From the NCBI GenBank assembly GCA_029268145.1, contig JAJUHA010000008.1:1-64000 (forward strand): a stretch of DNA of 64,000 nucleotides, written 5' to 3'. The notes beneath the pieces were generated by a model, which saw nothing but the letters and a program-made list of their open reading frames with translations, did no database searches and had not been told where the DNA came from. Shown piece after piece: positions 16,812 through 26,105 of the stretch; the first letter of the stretch is position 1; each line of letters starts with the position of its first letter. Both the position numbers and the translations under genes were made by a program. The stretch comes from Sphingomonadaceae bacterium. Lineage in GTDB: Bacteria; Pseudomonadota; Alphaproteobacteria; Sphingomonadales; Sphingomonadaceae.

Positions 16812-17995
16812 ATGCACAGACATCTTCTTGCCGGCCTGGCCCTGGTGATGGCAGCGCCGGCCTTCGCTTCGGTCAGCGCGCCGACGCTTGATTCCTCGCC
16901 CGCCGAACGGACCGTCTCCGGCAGCTTCGCCGGCGGCACCTGGACCGCGCGCAGCCTCATGGTCGGGCAGACCTCAACGCTCACGGTCGCGGCTGGGGGT
17001 GACCCCATCTATCTCCCCGCGCGTCCGGGGAAGAATGGCGTCGCGTTCCTCGAAACCAACGCCGGCTTCTGCTCGGCAAGCCTGATGGCCGGCGGGACCG
17101 CGCTGCTGACGGCCGCGCACTGCGTGACCGACACCAGCGGCAACATCATCGCCAACACCGGCTTCGCCTATTTCTATCCCGGCCCCAACGACCCCTTCTA
17201 CGATCTCGACTTCGGCTTCGAGCCGGGGATCGAACGGGTCGCGATCGGCGCGGTGCACGTGGCGCCCGGCTACACCGGTGACGTGATCGACCACAACGAC
17301 CTCGCCATCATCTTCCTCGCCGGCGCCGCACCGGCCTTCGCCAACACCTACCTGCTCGATGCGCTGGCCGACCCGACCGGAGTCCTCTTCGAGGTCGCCG
17401 GCTTCGGCAACCGGGGCAGCTCGGGCGCGACCGGGGCAAACCCCGGGAGCTTCGGCCGGCTGCGGGAAGGCGACAACATGTTCGAGTATGCGCTCGGCAA
17501 TCCCCTCTTCGCCGGGGGCTGGGCCGGCCTCCTCGGCGAGCCGCTCGGCCAGATCTCCGACAGCTGGGTCTCCGACTTCGACCGTGTCGGCTTCGCGGCC
17601 AACGACACCTCCTGCCTCGTGACCGGCGGCCTGCTCGGCACGGGCGCCACCTTCTGCGACACCGGCCTCGGGCCGCGCGAAGTGGGCGTGGCCGGCGGGG
17701 ACTCGGGTGGCCCGCAGTTCGTCAACGGCAAGATCGTCTCGGTCACCTCCTATGGCCCCTTACCTTCGGGGCCGGCTTCGGCGACTTCGGCGGCGGCCTC
17801 AACTCGGGCTGGGGCGAATTCTCCGGCTATGCCCCGGTGTATCGCAACCGGGCGTGGATCGAGGGCCTCGTGCCCGGCGCCTTCGGGCCCGGCGGCGTCA
17901 TCCCCGAGCCCGGCACCTGGGCGATGCTGATTGCCGGCTTCGGCCTCGTCGGCGCTGCCGCGCGGCGCCGCAAGGCGGGTCTCGCCGCAGCCTGA
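16812..17995 (+). CDS. Secreted trypsin-like serine protease with frame-shifted PEPxxWA-CTERM tail
   Basis: Signal peptide MHRHLLAGLALVMAAPAFAS. The trypsin-fold triad is intact: His about 103 in LLTAAHCVTD, Asp about 163 in IDHNDLAIIFL and Ser about 298 in AGGDSGGPQF. The uninterrupted frame ends at 17930 with a low-complexity end. From 17759 the -1 frame instead encodes LTFGAGFGDFGGG, EFSGYAPVYRNRAWIEGLV and VIPEPGTWAMLIAGFG plus an Arg-rich end, stopping at 17993-17995. That matches the convergent paralogue exactly in layout. The break is at a CCCC run (17756-17759) where the paralogue has CC. Coordinates given include the tail. It may be a real frameshift, a recoding site or a sequencing error; the catalytic domain is complete either way. 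Confidence 0.82.
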
Positions 17996-18017
17996 TCCGC
18001 TCGGTCCGGGACTGGAA

Positions 18018-18050
18018 GGGCCGGGGGACGCCCCCGGCCCTTTCTCTTTG
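18018..18050 (+). terminator. Rho-independent terminator after the first protease gene
   Basis: A perfect 10-bp stem (GGGCCGGGGG at 18018-18027, CCCCCGGCCC at 18031-18040) with a 3-base ACG loop and a T-rich tail TTTCTCTTTG. It starts 22 bp after the end of the PEPxxWA frame rather than near the premature stop at 17930. This fits the full-length gene being the ancestral unit. Confidence 0.8.
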
Positions 18051-18072
18051 CCGCGCAGGCCCGACGCAAAGG

Positions 18073-18107
18073 AAAGGGGCCGGTGGATTGCTCCACCGGC
18101 CCCCTTT
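18073..18107 (-). terminator. Rho-independent terminator after the second protease gene
   Basis: The arms AAAGGGGCCGGTGG (18073-18086) and CCACCGG...CCCTTT (18093-18107, one extra C) form a 14-bp stem with a single bulge and a 6-base loop. Read on the - strand, the stem is followed by TTTCCTTTG. It serves the protease gene ending at 18130; the A-rich side also gives it some bidirectional character. Confidence 0.7.
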
Positions 18108-18129
18108 GTCTGCCCGAAGGCGGGTCGCG

Positions 18130-19335
18130 TCAGGCGGTGACCGCCGTCTCCCGCCGCCGGCGCGCCATGGCGCCGACGAGGCCGAAGCCGGCAATCAGCA
18201 TCGCCCAGGTGCCGGGCTCGGGGATGACGCCGCCGCCACCGATGACCGAGCGGATCCAGTCGCGGCTGGCATAGAGCGGCGCATAGCCGCTGAACTCGCC
18301 GCAGCTCGACTGGAGGCCGCTCCGGCAGTCCCCGAAGGTGGTGCCGAAGGTAAGGCCATAGGAGGTGACCGAGACGATCTTGCCGCCGGCGAACTGCGGG
18401 CCACCCGAGTCCCCGCCGGCCACGCCCACTTCCCGCGCCCCGACACCGAGGTCGCAGAAGGTCAGGTTGCCCGAACCGAGGATGTTCGAGGCCTGGCTGG
18501 TCAGGCAGGTCGTGTCGTTGGCGGCGAGGCCGTTGTCGAAGTCCGACACGTAGGAAAAGTCCGTCCGGGAGGCCGGGCCGACGACAGGCGCCCACGCCCC
18601 GGCGAAGATCGGGTCGCCGAAGCGGAAGTCGAACATGTTGTCACCCTGGCGGATGAAGCCGGTGGTGCCGCCGGTGGCCCCGCCCGAGGCGCAGCCGGGG
18701 AGCGGACCGCAGCCGCCGTTGAGCGAGCGGTTGCCGAAGCCGGCCACGTTGAAGTCGACGCCGCGCAGGCTGGTCGCGTCCAGGTCGATGTCATAGATCT
18801 GGGCAAAGGCCGGCGCATCGGCCGAGAGCGTCAGGATCGCGATGTCGTTGTGGTCGATCACATTGCCCGTGTAGAGCGGGTTCACGTGATAGGTGTCAAC
18901 CGTGATCGCGACTGCCGTCGGGTTGAACGGCGAGCGCACGTCGGGCGCGAGATTCTCGTTGAAATAGGCGGTGGTGACAAGCGGATTGGCCGTGCCGGCA
19001 CCGTCCGAGACGCAGTGCGCGGCAGTCAGGATGGTCCGCGCGCCGATGAGGCTGCCGGTGCAGATGAAGAGGCTGCCGCCGCCATAGTCCATGATGAGCG
19101 AGACGACGCCGCTGTACTGGGCCGGCGCCGCATGGAAGATGGGATCATCGCCCGGCCCCGGGAAGCGCGGCCCGGCACCCGCTGCCGTCGGCGTCATGCC
19201 GACGATGTAGCTCTGCGCCGTCCAGACCATGCCACCGAAGGAGCCGGTCTCGACCTTGGCAGCGGATGCCGCGGTGGCGGCCGACGCCATTGCCAGCGGC
19301 GCAGCCGCGAGCAGCCCACACGCAAGTCTCGTCAT
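18130..19335 (-). CDS. Secreted trypsin-like serine protease with PEPxxWA-CTERM tail
   Basis: A 401-aa protein with an N-terminal signal peptide (about residues 1-25). Trypsin-fold triad: His106 in ILTAAHCVSD, Asp163 in IDHNDIAILTL and Ser309 in AGGDSGGPQF. Several Cys pairs are present (positions near 91/107, 208/214, 276/293, 335/344). The tail from residue 370, IPEPGTWAMLIAGFGLVG followed by an Arg cluster, is the PEPxxWA-CTERM signal. It is thought to be cut or anchored by an exosortase-type system during export; no exosortase gene is in this window. It is clearly a paralogue of the convergent protease at 16812, sharing GDNMF, DFSYVSDFD-like and KIVSVTSYG stretches. Substrate unknown. Confidence 0.9.
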   Translation of the reverse strand: MTRLACGLLAAAPLAMASAATAASAAKVETGSFGGMVWTAQSYIVGMTPTAAGAGPRFPGPGDDPIFHAAPAQYSGVVSLIMDYGGGSLFICTGSLIGARTILTAAHCVSDGAGTANPLVTTAYFNENLAPDVRSPFNPTAVAITVDTYHVNPLYTGNVIDHNDIAILTLSADAPAFAQIYDIDLDATSLRGVDFNVAGFGNRSLNGGCGPLPGCASGGATGGTTGFIRQGDNMFDFRFGDPIFAGAWAPVVGPASRTDFSYVSDFDNGLAANDTTCLTSQASNILGSGNLTFCDLGVGAREVGVAGGDSGGPQFAGGKIVSVTSYGLTFGTTFGDCRSGLQSSCGEFSGYAPLYASRDWIRSVIGGGGVIPEPGTWAMLIAGFGLVGAMARRRRETAVTA

Positions 19336-19392
19336 GTTGCAAGCCCTCCTGAATGCCCCAACCGGCAGAACCCCCCGCCGGCTGACCCGGCA

Positions 19393-19420
19393 ACCCTAGC
19401 CCTGCGCCACGGGATTGCAA
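19393..19420 (-). promoter_or_regulatory. Possible promoter of the second protease gene
   Basis: On the - strand TTGCAA (19420-19415) is followed after 16 bases by TAGGGT (19398-19393), 57 bp before the ATG at 19335. The 125-bp gap between this gene and gcvPB also contains two further TTGC direct repeats. TTGCAA also occurs about 90 bp upstream of the first protease gene, but without a good -10. Confidence 0.3.
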
Positions 19421-19460
19421 CAGGATTTCCGCAACCTTCGTGCAACAGTGGTTGACGCGG

Positions 19461-21038
19461 TCAGGCCGCCTCCGACTGCGGCGACCGGGGGGGCGTCCAC
19501 GCGAGCACGGGCTGGCGCGCTGCGCGGGTCTCGTCCAGCCGGGCGCGGGGCGCGAAGCGCGGTGCCGCGCGGAACCGGGCGACGTCGCCTGCCTTCGCTG
19601 CGGCGGCGAGGTCGCGCATGGTGGCGATGAAGGCATCGAGCCGCGCCTTCGACTCGGTCTCGGTGGGCTCCACCAGCATGGCCCCGTGGACGACCAACGG
19701 GAAATACATGGTCATCGGATGATAGCCCTCGTCGACGAGGGCCTTGGCGAAATCGAGCGTGGTGACGCCGGTGCCCTCGAGGAAGCGGTCGTCGAAGAGG
19801 GCCTCGTGCATGCACGGGCCCGAGGCGGCGAACGGCGCCGTCATCACGTCGGCAAGGCCGCGCAGCACATAGTTGGCGTTGAGCACCGCATCCTCGGCCA
19901 CCTGCCTCAGACCATCGGCGCCGTGGCTCATCATGTAGGCGAGCGCGCGGACGAACATGCCCATCTGGCCGTGGAAGGCAGCCATGCGGCCGAAGCTCCG
20001 GCCATGATCCTCGGCGTCGGCCGTCTCCTCCTCGACGAGGTGGAACCGGCCGTCCTTCTCGACCACGAAGGGGAGCGGCGCGAAGGGTGCGAGCGCGGCC
20101 GAGAAGACCACCGGCCCGGAGCCGGGCCCGCCGCCCCCGTGGGGCGTGCTGAAGGTCTTGTGGAGGTTGATGTGCATCGCGTCCACGCCGAGGTCGCCCG
20201 GGCGCACCCGCCCGACGATCGCGTTGAAGTTGGCGCCGTCGCAATAGACATAGCCGCCGGCGGCGTGGACCGCATCGGCGATGCGGCGCATGTCGGGCTC
20301 GAACAGGCCGCAGGTGTTGGGATTGGTGATCATGACGGCGGCAACGTCTGGCCCGAGGCGCGCCGCGAGCGCGGCGAGATCGACCCGGCCGCGGGCATCG
20401 GCCGGGATGCTCTCGACCGCATAGCCGCAGAAGGCCGCGGTTGCCGGGTTGGTGCCGTGGGCGCTTTCCGGCACCAGCACGACCTGGCGGGCATCGCCGC
20501 GGGCCTCGTGCGCGGCGCGGATCGCGAGCATGCCGCAGAGCTCGCCGTGCGCTCCGGCCTTGGGCGCCATGGCCACCGCCGGCATGGCCGTGAGCGTCGT
20601 CAGCCAGTGGGCGAGGCGGTGGATGAGCTCGAGCGCACCCTGCACCGTGTCCTGCGGCTGGAGCGGGTGGATGTCGGCGAAGCCGGGAAGCCGGGCCAGC
20701 TTCTCGTTCAGCCGCGGGTTGTGCTTCATGGTGCAGGAGCCCAGCGGAAAGAGCCCGAGGTCGATCCCGTAGTTCTGCCGCGACAGGCGGGTGTAGTGGC
20801 GGACCGTCTCGCCTTCCGAAAGACCCGGAAGGCCGATGGGGGCGCTGCGCTCGAGCTCGGCGAGCCGCGAGGCGTGCGCCGGGACGGCCTCGAGATCGAC
20901 GCCGCTGGTACTGCTGTCCCCCAGCTCGAAGACGAGCGGCTCCTCGAGCATGAGGGCGCGGTTGCCGCTGAAGGTCGGGGCGGCGGGCCCGGCCGAGGTG
21001 GCGGGCGTCGTGGGACGAGGGGTGCCGAGGATGCTCAT
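19461..21038 (-). CDS. gcvPB: Glycine dehydrogenase (decarboxylating) subunit 2, P-protein beta
   Basis: A 525-aa PLP-binding half of the split P-protein. P-protein decarboxylates glycine and passes the aminomethyl group to lipoyl-GcvH. Motifs include [61 protein letters not shown] and the PLP lysine in [30 protein letters not shown] and [20 protein letters not shown] mark the C-terminal domain. The start at 21038 overlaps the gcvPA stop by 4 bp (ATGA), so the two subunits are translationally coupled. It is the last gene of the gcv operon. Confidence 0.97.
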   Translation of the reverse strand: MSILGTPRPTTPATSAGPAAPTFSGNRALMLEEPLVFELGDSSTSGVDLEAVPAHASRLAELERSAPIGLPGLSEGETVRHYTRLSRQNYGIDLGLFPLGSCTMKHNPRLNEKLARLPGFADIHPLQPQDTVQGALELIHRLAHWLTTLTAMPAVAMAPKAGAHGELCGMLAIRAAHEARGDARQVVLVPESAHGTNPATAAFCGYAVESIPADARGRVDLAALAARLGPDVAAVMITNPNTCGLFEPDMRRIADAVHAAGGYVYCDGANFNAIVGRVRPGDLGVDAMHINLHKTFSTPHGGGGPGSGPVVFSAALAPFAPLPFVVEKDGRFHLVEEETADAEDHGRSFGRMAAFHGQMGMFVRALAYMMSHGADGLRQVAEDAVLNANYVLRGLADVMTAPFAASGPCMHEALFDDRFLEGTGVTTLDFAKALVDEGYHPMTMYFPLVVHGAMLVEPTETESKARLDAFIATMRDLAAAAKAGDVARFRAAPRFAPRARLDETRAARQPVLAWTPPRSPQSEAA

Positions 21039-22420
21039 GCGCCGGCATACTCCGTGGCAAGGGTTTCGGTCAGGGCGCGCGCCAGCGCGTCGATGTCGGA
21101 TGGTGCGACGCACTCGGTCGCGGCAACGAGGAGGACATTGGCAAGGCCCGGAACCTCGGGCCACAGCCGCGCCGCGCTGACGCCACCCAGCACGCCCATC
21201 TCCGCCATGTCGCGCAGGGCCTGGCGCGCCGGGACGGGAATGCGGATGGCGAACTCGTTGAAGAAGCGCGGCGTGAGAAGCTCGACGCCGGCGATGGCGG
21301 CAAGCCGGTCCGCCGTCTGGCAGGCGCGGGCGTGGTTGAGCGCCGCGAGATGGCGCAGCCCCTTCTCGCCCAAGAGCGTCAGGTGGATGGAGAAGGCGAG
21401 GCTCATCAGCCCCGAGTTGGTGCAGATGTTGGAGGTCGCCTTCTCGCGGCGGATGTGCTGCTCGCGGGTCGAGAGGGTGAGCACATAGCCGCGCCGGCCC
21501 TCGGCATCGACCGTCTCGCCGCACAGCCGGCCCGGCATCTGCCGGACATGCCTCTCCCGCGCCGCGAAGAGGCCGAGATGCGGGCCGCCGAACTGGAGGC
21601 CGACGCCCAGCGACTGGCCCTCGCCGACCACGATGTCGGCACCCATCTCGCCGGGCGCGCGGATGGCGCCGAGCGCCACCACCTCGGTCACCACGACGAT
21701 GAGGAGCGCGCCCTTCGCGTGCGCGGCAGCAGCAAGTTCGGAGAGGTCGGCGACATGGCCGAAGGCGTCCGGATACTGCACCACCACCGCGCTGGTCTCC
21801 TGGTCGATCCGCGCCAGGAGGTCGGCATGGTCATCGGCCGGGGGCGCGGCATCGGGGCGGGGCGCGCCCACCTCGAGCCGGTCACCGGTGAAGCGGGCGA
21901 GCGTCCGGGCAGAGCGGACATAATGGGGGTGCACGCCGGCCGAGACGAGCGTCTTTGCCCGCTTCGTGATCCGCCGGGCCATGAAGATGGCCTCGGTCAT
22001 CGCAGTCGAGCCGTCGTACATCGAGGCGTTGGCCACATCCATCGCGAACAGGCGCGCGACCTGGGTCTGGAACTCGAAGAGATACTGGAGCGTGCCCTGG
22101 GCGATCTCGGGCTGGTAGGGGGTGTAGCTGGTCAGGAACTCGCCGCGCTGGATGAGATGGTCAACGCTGGCCGGCACATGGTGGCGATAGGCGCCGGCGC
22201 CGAGGAAGAAGGGATGATCGCCAGCGGCCATGTTCCTCGCGGCCAGCCGCCTGAGCTCGCGCTCGACGAGCATCTCCGGGCTGTGGAGCGGCAGGCCGGC
22301 GATCGGGCCGTCCAGGCGGGCCTCCGCGGGCACGTCGACGAACAGATCGTCGATCGAGGCCGCGCCCACCGCGTTGAGCATGGCGGCGCGGTCGTCGGGG
22401 GTGAGCGGCAGGTAGCGCAT
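21035..22420 (-). CDS. gcvPA: Glycine dehydrogenase (decarboxylating) subunit 1, P-protein alpha
   Basis: A 461-aa partner of GcvPB. Starts [19 protein letters not shown], as homologues do. Diagnostic stretches are [70 protein letters not shown] and [19 protein letters not shown]. In split P-proteins this subunit resembles the N-terminal half of the long GcvP and lacks the PLP lysine. Start and stop overlap both neighbours (1 bp with the methyltransferase gene, 4 bp with gcvPB). Confidence 0.97.
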   Translation of the reverse strand: MRYLPLTPDDRAAMLNAVGAASIDDLFVDVPAEARLDGPIAGLPLHSPEMLVERELRRLAARNMAAGDHPFFLGAGAYRHHVPASVDHLIQRGEFLTSYTPYQPEIAQGTLQYLFEFQTQVARLFAMDVANASMYDGSTAMTEAIFMARRITKRAKTLVSAGVHPHYVRSARTLARFTGDRLEVGAPRPDAAPPADDHADLLARIDQETSAVVVQYPDAFGHVADLSELAAAAHAKGALLIVVVTEVVALGAIRAPGEMGADIVVGEGQSLGVGLQFGGPHLGLFAARERHVRQMPGRLCGETVDAEGRRGYVLTLSTREQHIRREKATSNICTNSGLMSLAFSIHLTLLGEKGLRHLAALNHARACQTADRLAAIAGVELLTPRFFNEFAIRIPVPARQALRDMAEMGVLGGVSAARLWPEVPGLANVLLVAATECVAPSDIDALARALTETLATEYAGA

Positions 22421-23175
22421 CAGGCGTCTCCGGGCTTTCGCGCCTGCCAGCGCAGGCGGACATAGTCGGCGATCCAGCGGCCGGTCTCGTCGGTGAGAAT
22501 AGGGGCGAGCACCGCCTCGATCTCGGCAACCACGGCCTCTTCCGCCTCGGGCGGAACGCCGGCGGCGGCGAGGAAGCCGGCGCGGAAGGTGGCAAGCCAG
22601 CCGCGGATCCCGCTCGGAAGCGGCGTCGGGCGCGGGATGAGGCGGGCCTCGATGGCAGTGAAGCCGGCCGCCTCGTGGCGGGCGACGAAGGCCTCGGCCG
22701 TCTGGTAGGCTTGGCGGCCGAGCGCGGCGGCGTCGAACCCGCGCGCGAGGAGCACCGCGCGCACGCCTGCGCGGATCGCGGCGATGTTGAGGAAGCCGCC
22801 GCACTCGCCGACATAGCGGCCACCGGGCCGGAGCGCGCGGAAGACGCCCCGGGCCACCGCCTCCTGATCGGGCATCCAGTGGAGCGCGGCGTTCGAAAAG
22901 ACGGCATCGAACGCGCCCTCGAAGGCGAGGCGCTGGCCGTCGCCCGCCTCCACCCTGAGGCCCCGTGCAAGCGCCGCCGCACGCATCGACGGATCCGGAT
23001 CGAGCCCGAGCACCTCGGCGCCTGCCTCGGCGATGCGGGCGGTCAGCGCGCCGTCGCCGCAGCCGAGGTCGAGGATCCGCTCGCCGGGCTGCGGCGCGAG
23101 CAGCTCGAGCGCGGCCGCGCCCAGCGCAGGCACGAAGCCGGCATGCTGCTGGTAATCGGCCGCGTTCCACCCCAT
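22420..23175 (-). CDS. Class I SAM-dependent methyltransferase inside the gcv operon
   Basis: A 251-aa protein starting [19 protein letters not shown]. The SAM motifs are clear: [20 protein letters not shown] (motif I), [15 protein letters not shown] (acidic loop), [15 protein letters not shown] (motif IV) and [15 protein letters not shown] (post-motif). The layout is that of the UbiE/trans-aconitate methyltransferase-like group. The substrate is unknown. It overlaps gcvH (TGATG at 23173-23176) and gcvPA (TGATG at 22418-22422), so it is translated as part of the glycine cleavage operon, which is not a standard gcv component. Confidence 0.88.
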   Translation of the reverse strand: MGWNAADYQQHAGFVPALGAAALELLAPQPGERILDLGCGDGALTARIAEAGAEVLGLDPDPSMRAAALARGLRVEAGDGQRLAFEGAFDAVFSNAALHWMPDQEAVARGVFRALRPGGRYVGECGGFLNIAAIRAGVRAVLLARGFDAAALGRQAYQTAEAFVARHEAAGFTAIEARLIPRPTPLPSGIRGWLATFRAGFLAAAGVPPEAEEAVVAEIEAVLAPILTDETGRWIADYVRLRWQARKPGDA

Positions 23176-23543
23176 CAGCGTGCCGCCAGCGAGGCCTGGT
23201 AGGCGGCCTGGTCCATGAGCCCCTCGAGCTCGGCCGGGTCGGCAAGCCGCAGGCGGAAGAACCAGCCCTCCCCTTCCGCGGATTCGTTGACGAGCGCCGG
23301 GTTGTCGGCCAGCGCGGCATTCACTTCGGTGACGGTGCCCGAGACCGGGGCATAGACATCGGCCGCGGTCTTGACCGATTCGACGACGGCAGCCTCCTTG
23401 CCCTTCTCGACGGTCCGGCCGGGCTCGGGGAGGTCGACGAACACGATGTCGCCGAGCTGGCCTTGCGCATAGTCGGTGATGCCGACGGTCGCCGTCGCGC
23501 CGTCGACCTCGATCCATTCGTCCTGCGGGGTGTAGTAGCGCAT
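23175..23543 (-). CDS. gcvH: Glycine cleavage system H protein
   Basis: A 122-aa lipoyl carrier that shuttles the aminomethyl group between P, T and L proteins. The lipoylated lysine is K58 in [16 protein letters not shown]. The start [15 protein letters not shown] and [20 protein letters not shown] are typical, and the length is normal. It starts 11 bp after the gcvT stop and its own stop overlaps the methyltransferase start. Confidence 0.97.
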   Translation of the reverse strand: MRYYTPQDEWIEVDGATATVGITDYAQGQLGDIVFVDLPEPGRTVEKGKEAAVVESVKTAADVYAPVSGTVTEVNAALADNPALVNESAEGEGWFFRLRLADPAELEGLMDQAAYQASLAAR

Positions 23544-23554
23544 GCGTCTCTCCC

Positions 23555-24682
23555 TCAGCGCGCGTAGCTCTTCTGCCAGAAGGGAAGCGGCACGACGGTG
23601 GCCGGAAGCCGCCTGCCCCTCACCTCGATTGCGAGCGCGGTGCCATCGGCGGCGCAGGACGCCGCCACATAGCCCATGGCGATTGCGCCGCCGACCGACG
23701 GGCCGAAGCCGCCGGAGGTGACCACGCCCACCTCGGCGTCTCCGGCGTGGATGGCCGCGCCCTCGCGGGCGGGCTGGCGGCCCTCGAGCCGCAGCCCGAC
23801 GCGCTTCCGCGCCGGGCCCTCGAAGAGCGCCTTCAGGATGCGGGCCGCGCCGGGGAAGCCGCCTTCCATCTTCCGCCGCTTGGAGATGGCAAAGGCAAGG
23901 CCCGCCTCGACCGGCTCGGTCGCGGGCGACAGATCATGGCCGTAGAGGGGAAGCCCAGCCTCGAGGCGGAGCGAGTCGCGCGCACCGAGCCCGATGGGCC
24001 TGACCGCGGGATCGGCGAGGAGGGCACCGGCAAGCGCTTCGGCGGCGGCGACCGGCACCGAGATCTCGAACCCGTCCTCGCCGGTATAGCCGGAGCGCGA
24101 GACGGCAAGTGGCACGCCGCGCCAGACGAAGCTGCCGGCCTGGAGGAACTTCAGCGCGTCCACCGCCACTCCGCCCGGAGCGGCCGGCACGGCGCCGAGC
24201 CGGGCGATCACGGCAGCCGCGTCCGGGCCCTGGAGGGCGAGGAGCGCAAGGTCGTCGCGGTGGACGAGCGCAAGGCCGGGGGCCAGCCGCGCCGCCATGT
24301 GGGCGAGGTCGGCTTCCCGCGTCGCGCCATTGACCACGAGGTCGAGGCGGTCGCCGGCGTTGGTGACCATGAGGTCGTCGAGGATCCCGCCATCCTCGGC
24401 GAGGAGCAGCGAATAGCGCATCCGCCCAGGCCGGAGGCCGGTGAAGTCGCCCGGGCAGAGCGTCTCGAGCCAGTGCGCGGCCCCCTCGCCGGAGAGCTGC
24501 AGCTGGCCCATGTGGGAGACATCGAACAGGCCGGCGTGCGCCCGCGTCCACAGATGCTCGGCAATCACGCCTTCGGAATAGTGGAGCGGCATGGCGTGGC
24601 CGGCGAAGGGCACCATGCGCGCGCCAAGGCTGCGGTGGAGCGCATCGAGCGGCAGGGCCTTCAGGTCGGCGTCAAGAGCCAT
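23555..24682 (-). CDS. gcvT: Aminomethyltransferase, glycine cleavage T protein
   Basis: A 375-aa tetrahydrofolate-dependent enzyme that releases ammonia and forms 5,10-methylene-THF from the aminomethyl-lipoyl group on GcvH. Starts MALDADLKALPLDALHRSLG. The family residues are in MVPFAGHAMPLHYSEGVIAE, FDVSHMGQLQLSGEG, SLLLAEDGGILDDLMV, SRSGYTGEDGFEISVP and LGARDSLRLEAGLPLYGHDL. The Asp of the conserved GARDSLRLEAG/YGHD region is the catalytic/folate ligand in the family. First gene of the operon, directly after the glycine riboswitch. Confidence 0.97.
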   Translation of the reverse strand: MALDADLKALPLDALHRSLGARMVPFAGHAMPLHYSEGVIAEHLWTRAHAGLFDVSHMGQLQLSGEGAAHWLETLCPGDFTGLRPGRMRYSLLLAEDGGILDDLMVTNAGDRLDLVVNGATREADLAHMAARLAPGLALVHRDDLALLALQGPDAAAVIARLGAVPAAPGGVAVDALKFLQAGSFVWRGVPLAVSRSGYTGEDGFEISVPVAAAEALAGALLADPAVRPIGLGARDSLRLEAGLPLYGHDLSPATEPVEAGLAFAISKRRKMEGGFPGAARILKALFEGPARKRVGLRLEGRQPAREGAAIHAGDAEVGVVTSGGFGPSVGGAIAMGYVAASCAADGTALAIEVRGRRLPATVVPLPFWQKSYAR

Positions 24683-24729
24683 GGCGTGTCCCGTGCAGGC
24701 GAACGGCGCCTTGCCATCCGCCCGCCCCC

Positions 24730-24930
24730 GCCTGTCACGAGACCTGAGAGCTTTCGCGAACCCGGCCGTTGCCCGGCGGGCCGCTTACCCCTTCGGCGGC
24801 CCCGGCAGGCCCGGGGCGCTTTCCAGACTGTCGTCACGATGGCGGGCGCGCGGTCCTTCTGCCTGAGAGATTCCGGGGGCGGTTGCTCCTTCGGCGGCCC
24901 GCCCCCGCTGCCGGGGCCGGGCTCTCTCCC
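24730..24930 (-). promoter_or_regulatory. Tandem glycine riboswitch upstream of gcvT
   Basis: On the - strand the first aptamer (about 24930 to 24852) runs GGGAGAG... GCCGAAGGAGCAACC... GGAATCTCTCAGGCAGAAGG, all in consensus order. The second (about 24832 to 24730) has TCTGGAAAGCGCC..., GCCGAAGGGGTAAGC and GAAAGCTCTCAGGTCTC. The two copies are joined by a short linker, as in the classic gcvT switch. Glycine binding normally turns the gcv operon on. The gap upstream (24931-25033) should hold the promoter; TTGACC at 24998-24993 could be its -35, without a clear -10. Confidence 0.9.
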
Positions 24931-25033
24931 GCGCGTCCGCTCGCGGGCTGCCCCGCGACCGACCCGCCCTCCCTGCCCCACGGCCCGCCGGCGGTCAACC
25001 GCCGACAGCAGCGGCCGAAGGCGCGTGGCGCGG

Positions 25034-26005
25034 CTAGCCGTCGCAGCGGATGACCGCCTTGCCGACGAGGCGGCCATCGCGCATCGCCTCGAACGCCTCG
25101 GCTGCGCGATGAAGGGGCAGCTCCAGCCCGACATGGGGGCGCAGCCGCCCCGTCTCGGCCAGCGCATCGATGGCGCGGAGGTGTCGCCGCCCCGCCTCGG
25201 GGTTGCGCCGGCCCTCCTCGCCCGCGCGCACGCCGACGACGGCGATGCCCTTGATGAGCAGCCGGTTGAGCGGGACCGAGACGGGAGCCCCGCCGACGAA
25301 GCCGATGACGAGATAGCGCCCGCCCCAGGCCAGCGTGCCAATGGCCGGCATCACGAACGGCCCGCCCACCGGGTCGAACACCAGGTCGATGCCGCCCTTG
25401 TGCACTGCAAGGTCAGGCGCGGTGCGGTCGACGAGGCGGGTTTCGTGCGCGCCGGCTGCCGCGGCCGCGGCCAGCTTCTCCGGCGTCGAGGCCGCCGCCA
25501 CCACATGGGCGCCGAGCGCCACACCCATCGCCACCGCGGCGAGCCCCATGCCGCCGCCCGCGCCCAGCACGAGCAGCCGCTCGCCCGGCGCCAGCCCGCC
25601 GCGCGCGACCAGCGCGACGTGGGCGGTGAGCGCGCCGGTGGTGAAGCCCGCCGCCTCGCTGTCGGCGAGCGTCTCGGGCGCGGGCCGGAGCTGGGCCAGC
25701 GGCACGGTCACCCGCTCGGCGAGCAGCCCCGTCCGCCCGCCCACCAGCATCCGGGCGCCGAGGAGATCGGCGGCCACGCCCTCGCCCACCGCGACCACGC
25801 GCCCCACCCCTTCCATGCCCGGCGTGAAGGGCAGCTCGGGGCGATGCTGGTAGCCGCCCGAAAGCATGAGGAGATCGGGATAGTTGAGGCCGACCGCGAC
25901 CATCGCGACGGTCGCCTCGCCCGGGCCGGGGGGCGAAGGCTCGGCCACTTCGGCCAGCCGGAGCGCGGGAATTCCGCCAAGTTCTCCCACCACCCACGCC
26001 CGCAT
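25034..26005 (-). CDS. Quinone oxidoreductase / zinc-independent alcohol dehydrogenase-like protein (MDR family)
   Basis: A 323-aa NADPH-dependent medium-chain reductase. N-terminal GroES-like fold with VGLNYPDLLMLSGGYQ and LPFTPGMEGVGRVVAVGEGV; Rossmann motif LLVLGAGGGMGLAAVAMGVA; then VFDPVGGPFV and GRYLVIGFVGG. There is no zinc-binding Cys/His set, which places it with the quinone oxidoreductases (QOR). These reduce quinones or enones; the true substrate is not evident. It ends 104 bp upstream of the riboswitch start and is divergent from the acyl-CoA synthetase gene. Confidence 0.88.
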   Translation of the reverse strand: MRAWVVGELGGIPALRLAEVAEPSPPGPGEATVAMVAVGLNYPDLLMLSGGYQHRPELPFTPGMEGVGRVVAVGEGVAADLLGARMLVGGRTGLLAERVTVPLAQLRPAPETLADSEAAGFTTGALTAHVALVARGGLAPGERLLVLGAGGGMGLAAVAMGVALGAHVVAAASTPEKLAAAAAAGAHETRLVDRTAPDLAVHKGGIDLVFDPVGGPFVMPAIGTLAWGGRYLVIGFVGGAPVSVPLNRLLIKGIAVVGVRAGEEGRRNPEAGRRHLRAIDALAETGRLRPHVGLELPLHRAAEAFEAMRDGRLVGKAVIRCDG

Positions 26006-26105
26006 GGCCCGCTCCTGCTGCTGACCCTCACGATTAGCAGCGGGTTGCGAGCGCGCGCCACCCTCGCCAGAGTGGGGGCGGGGATTGCGCTGCGGGAGGT
26101 GAGGG

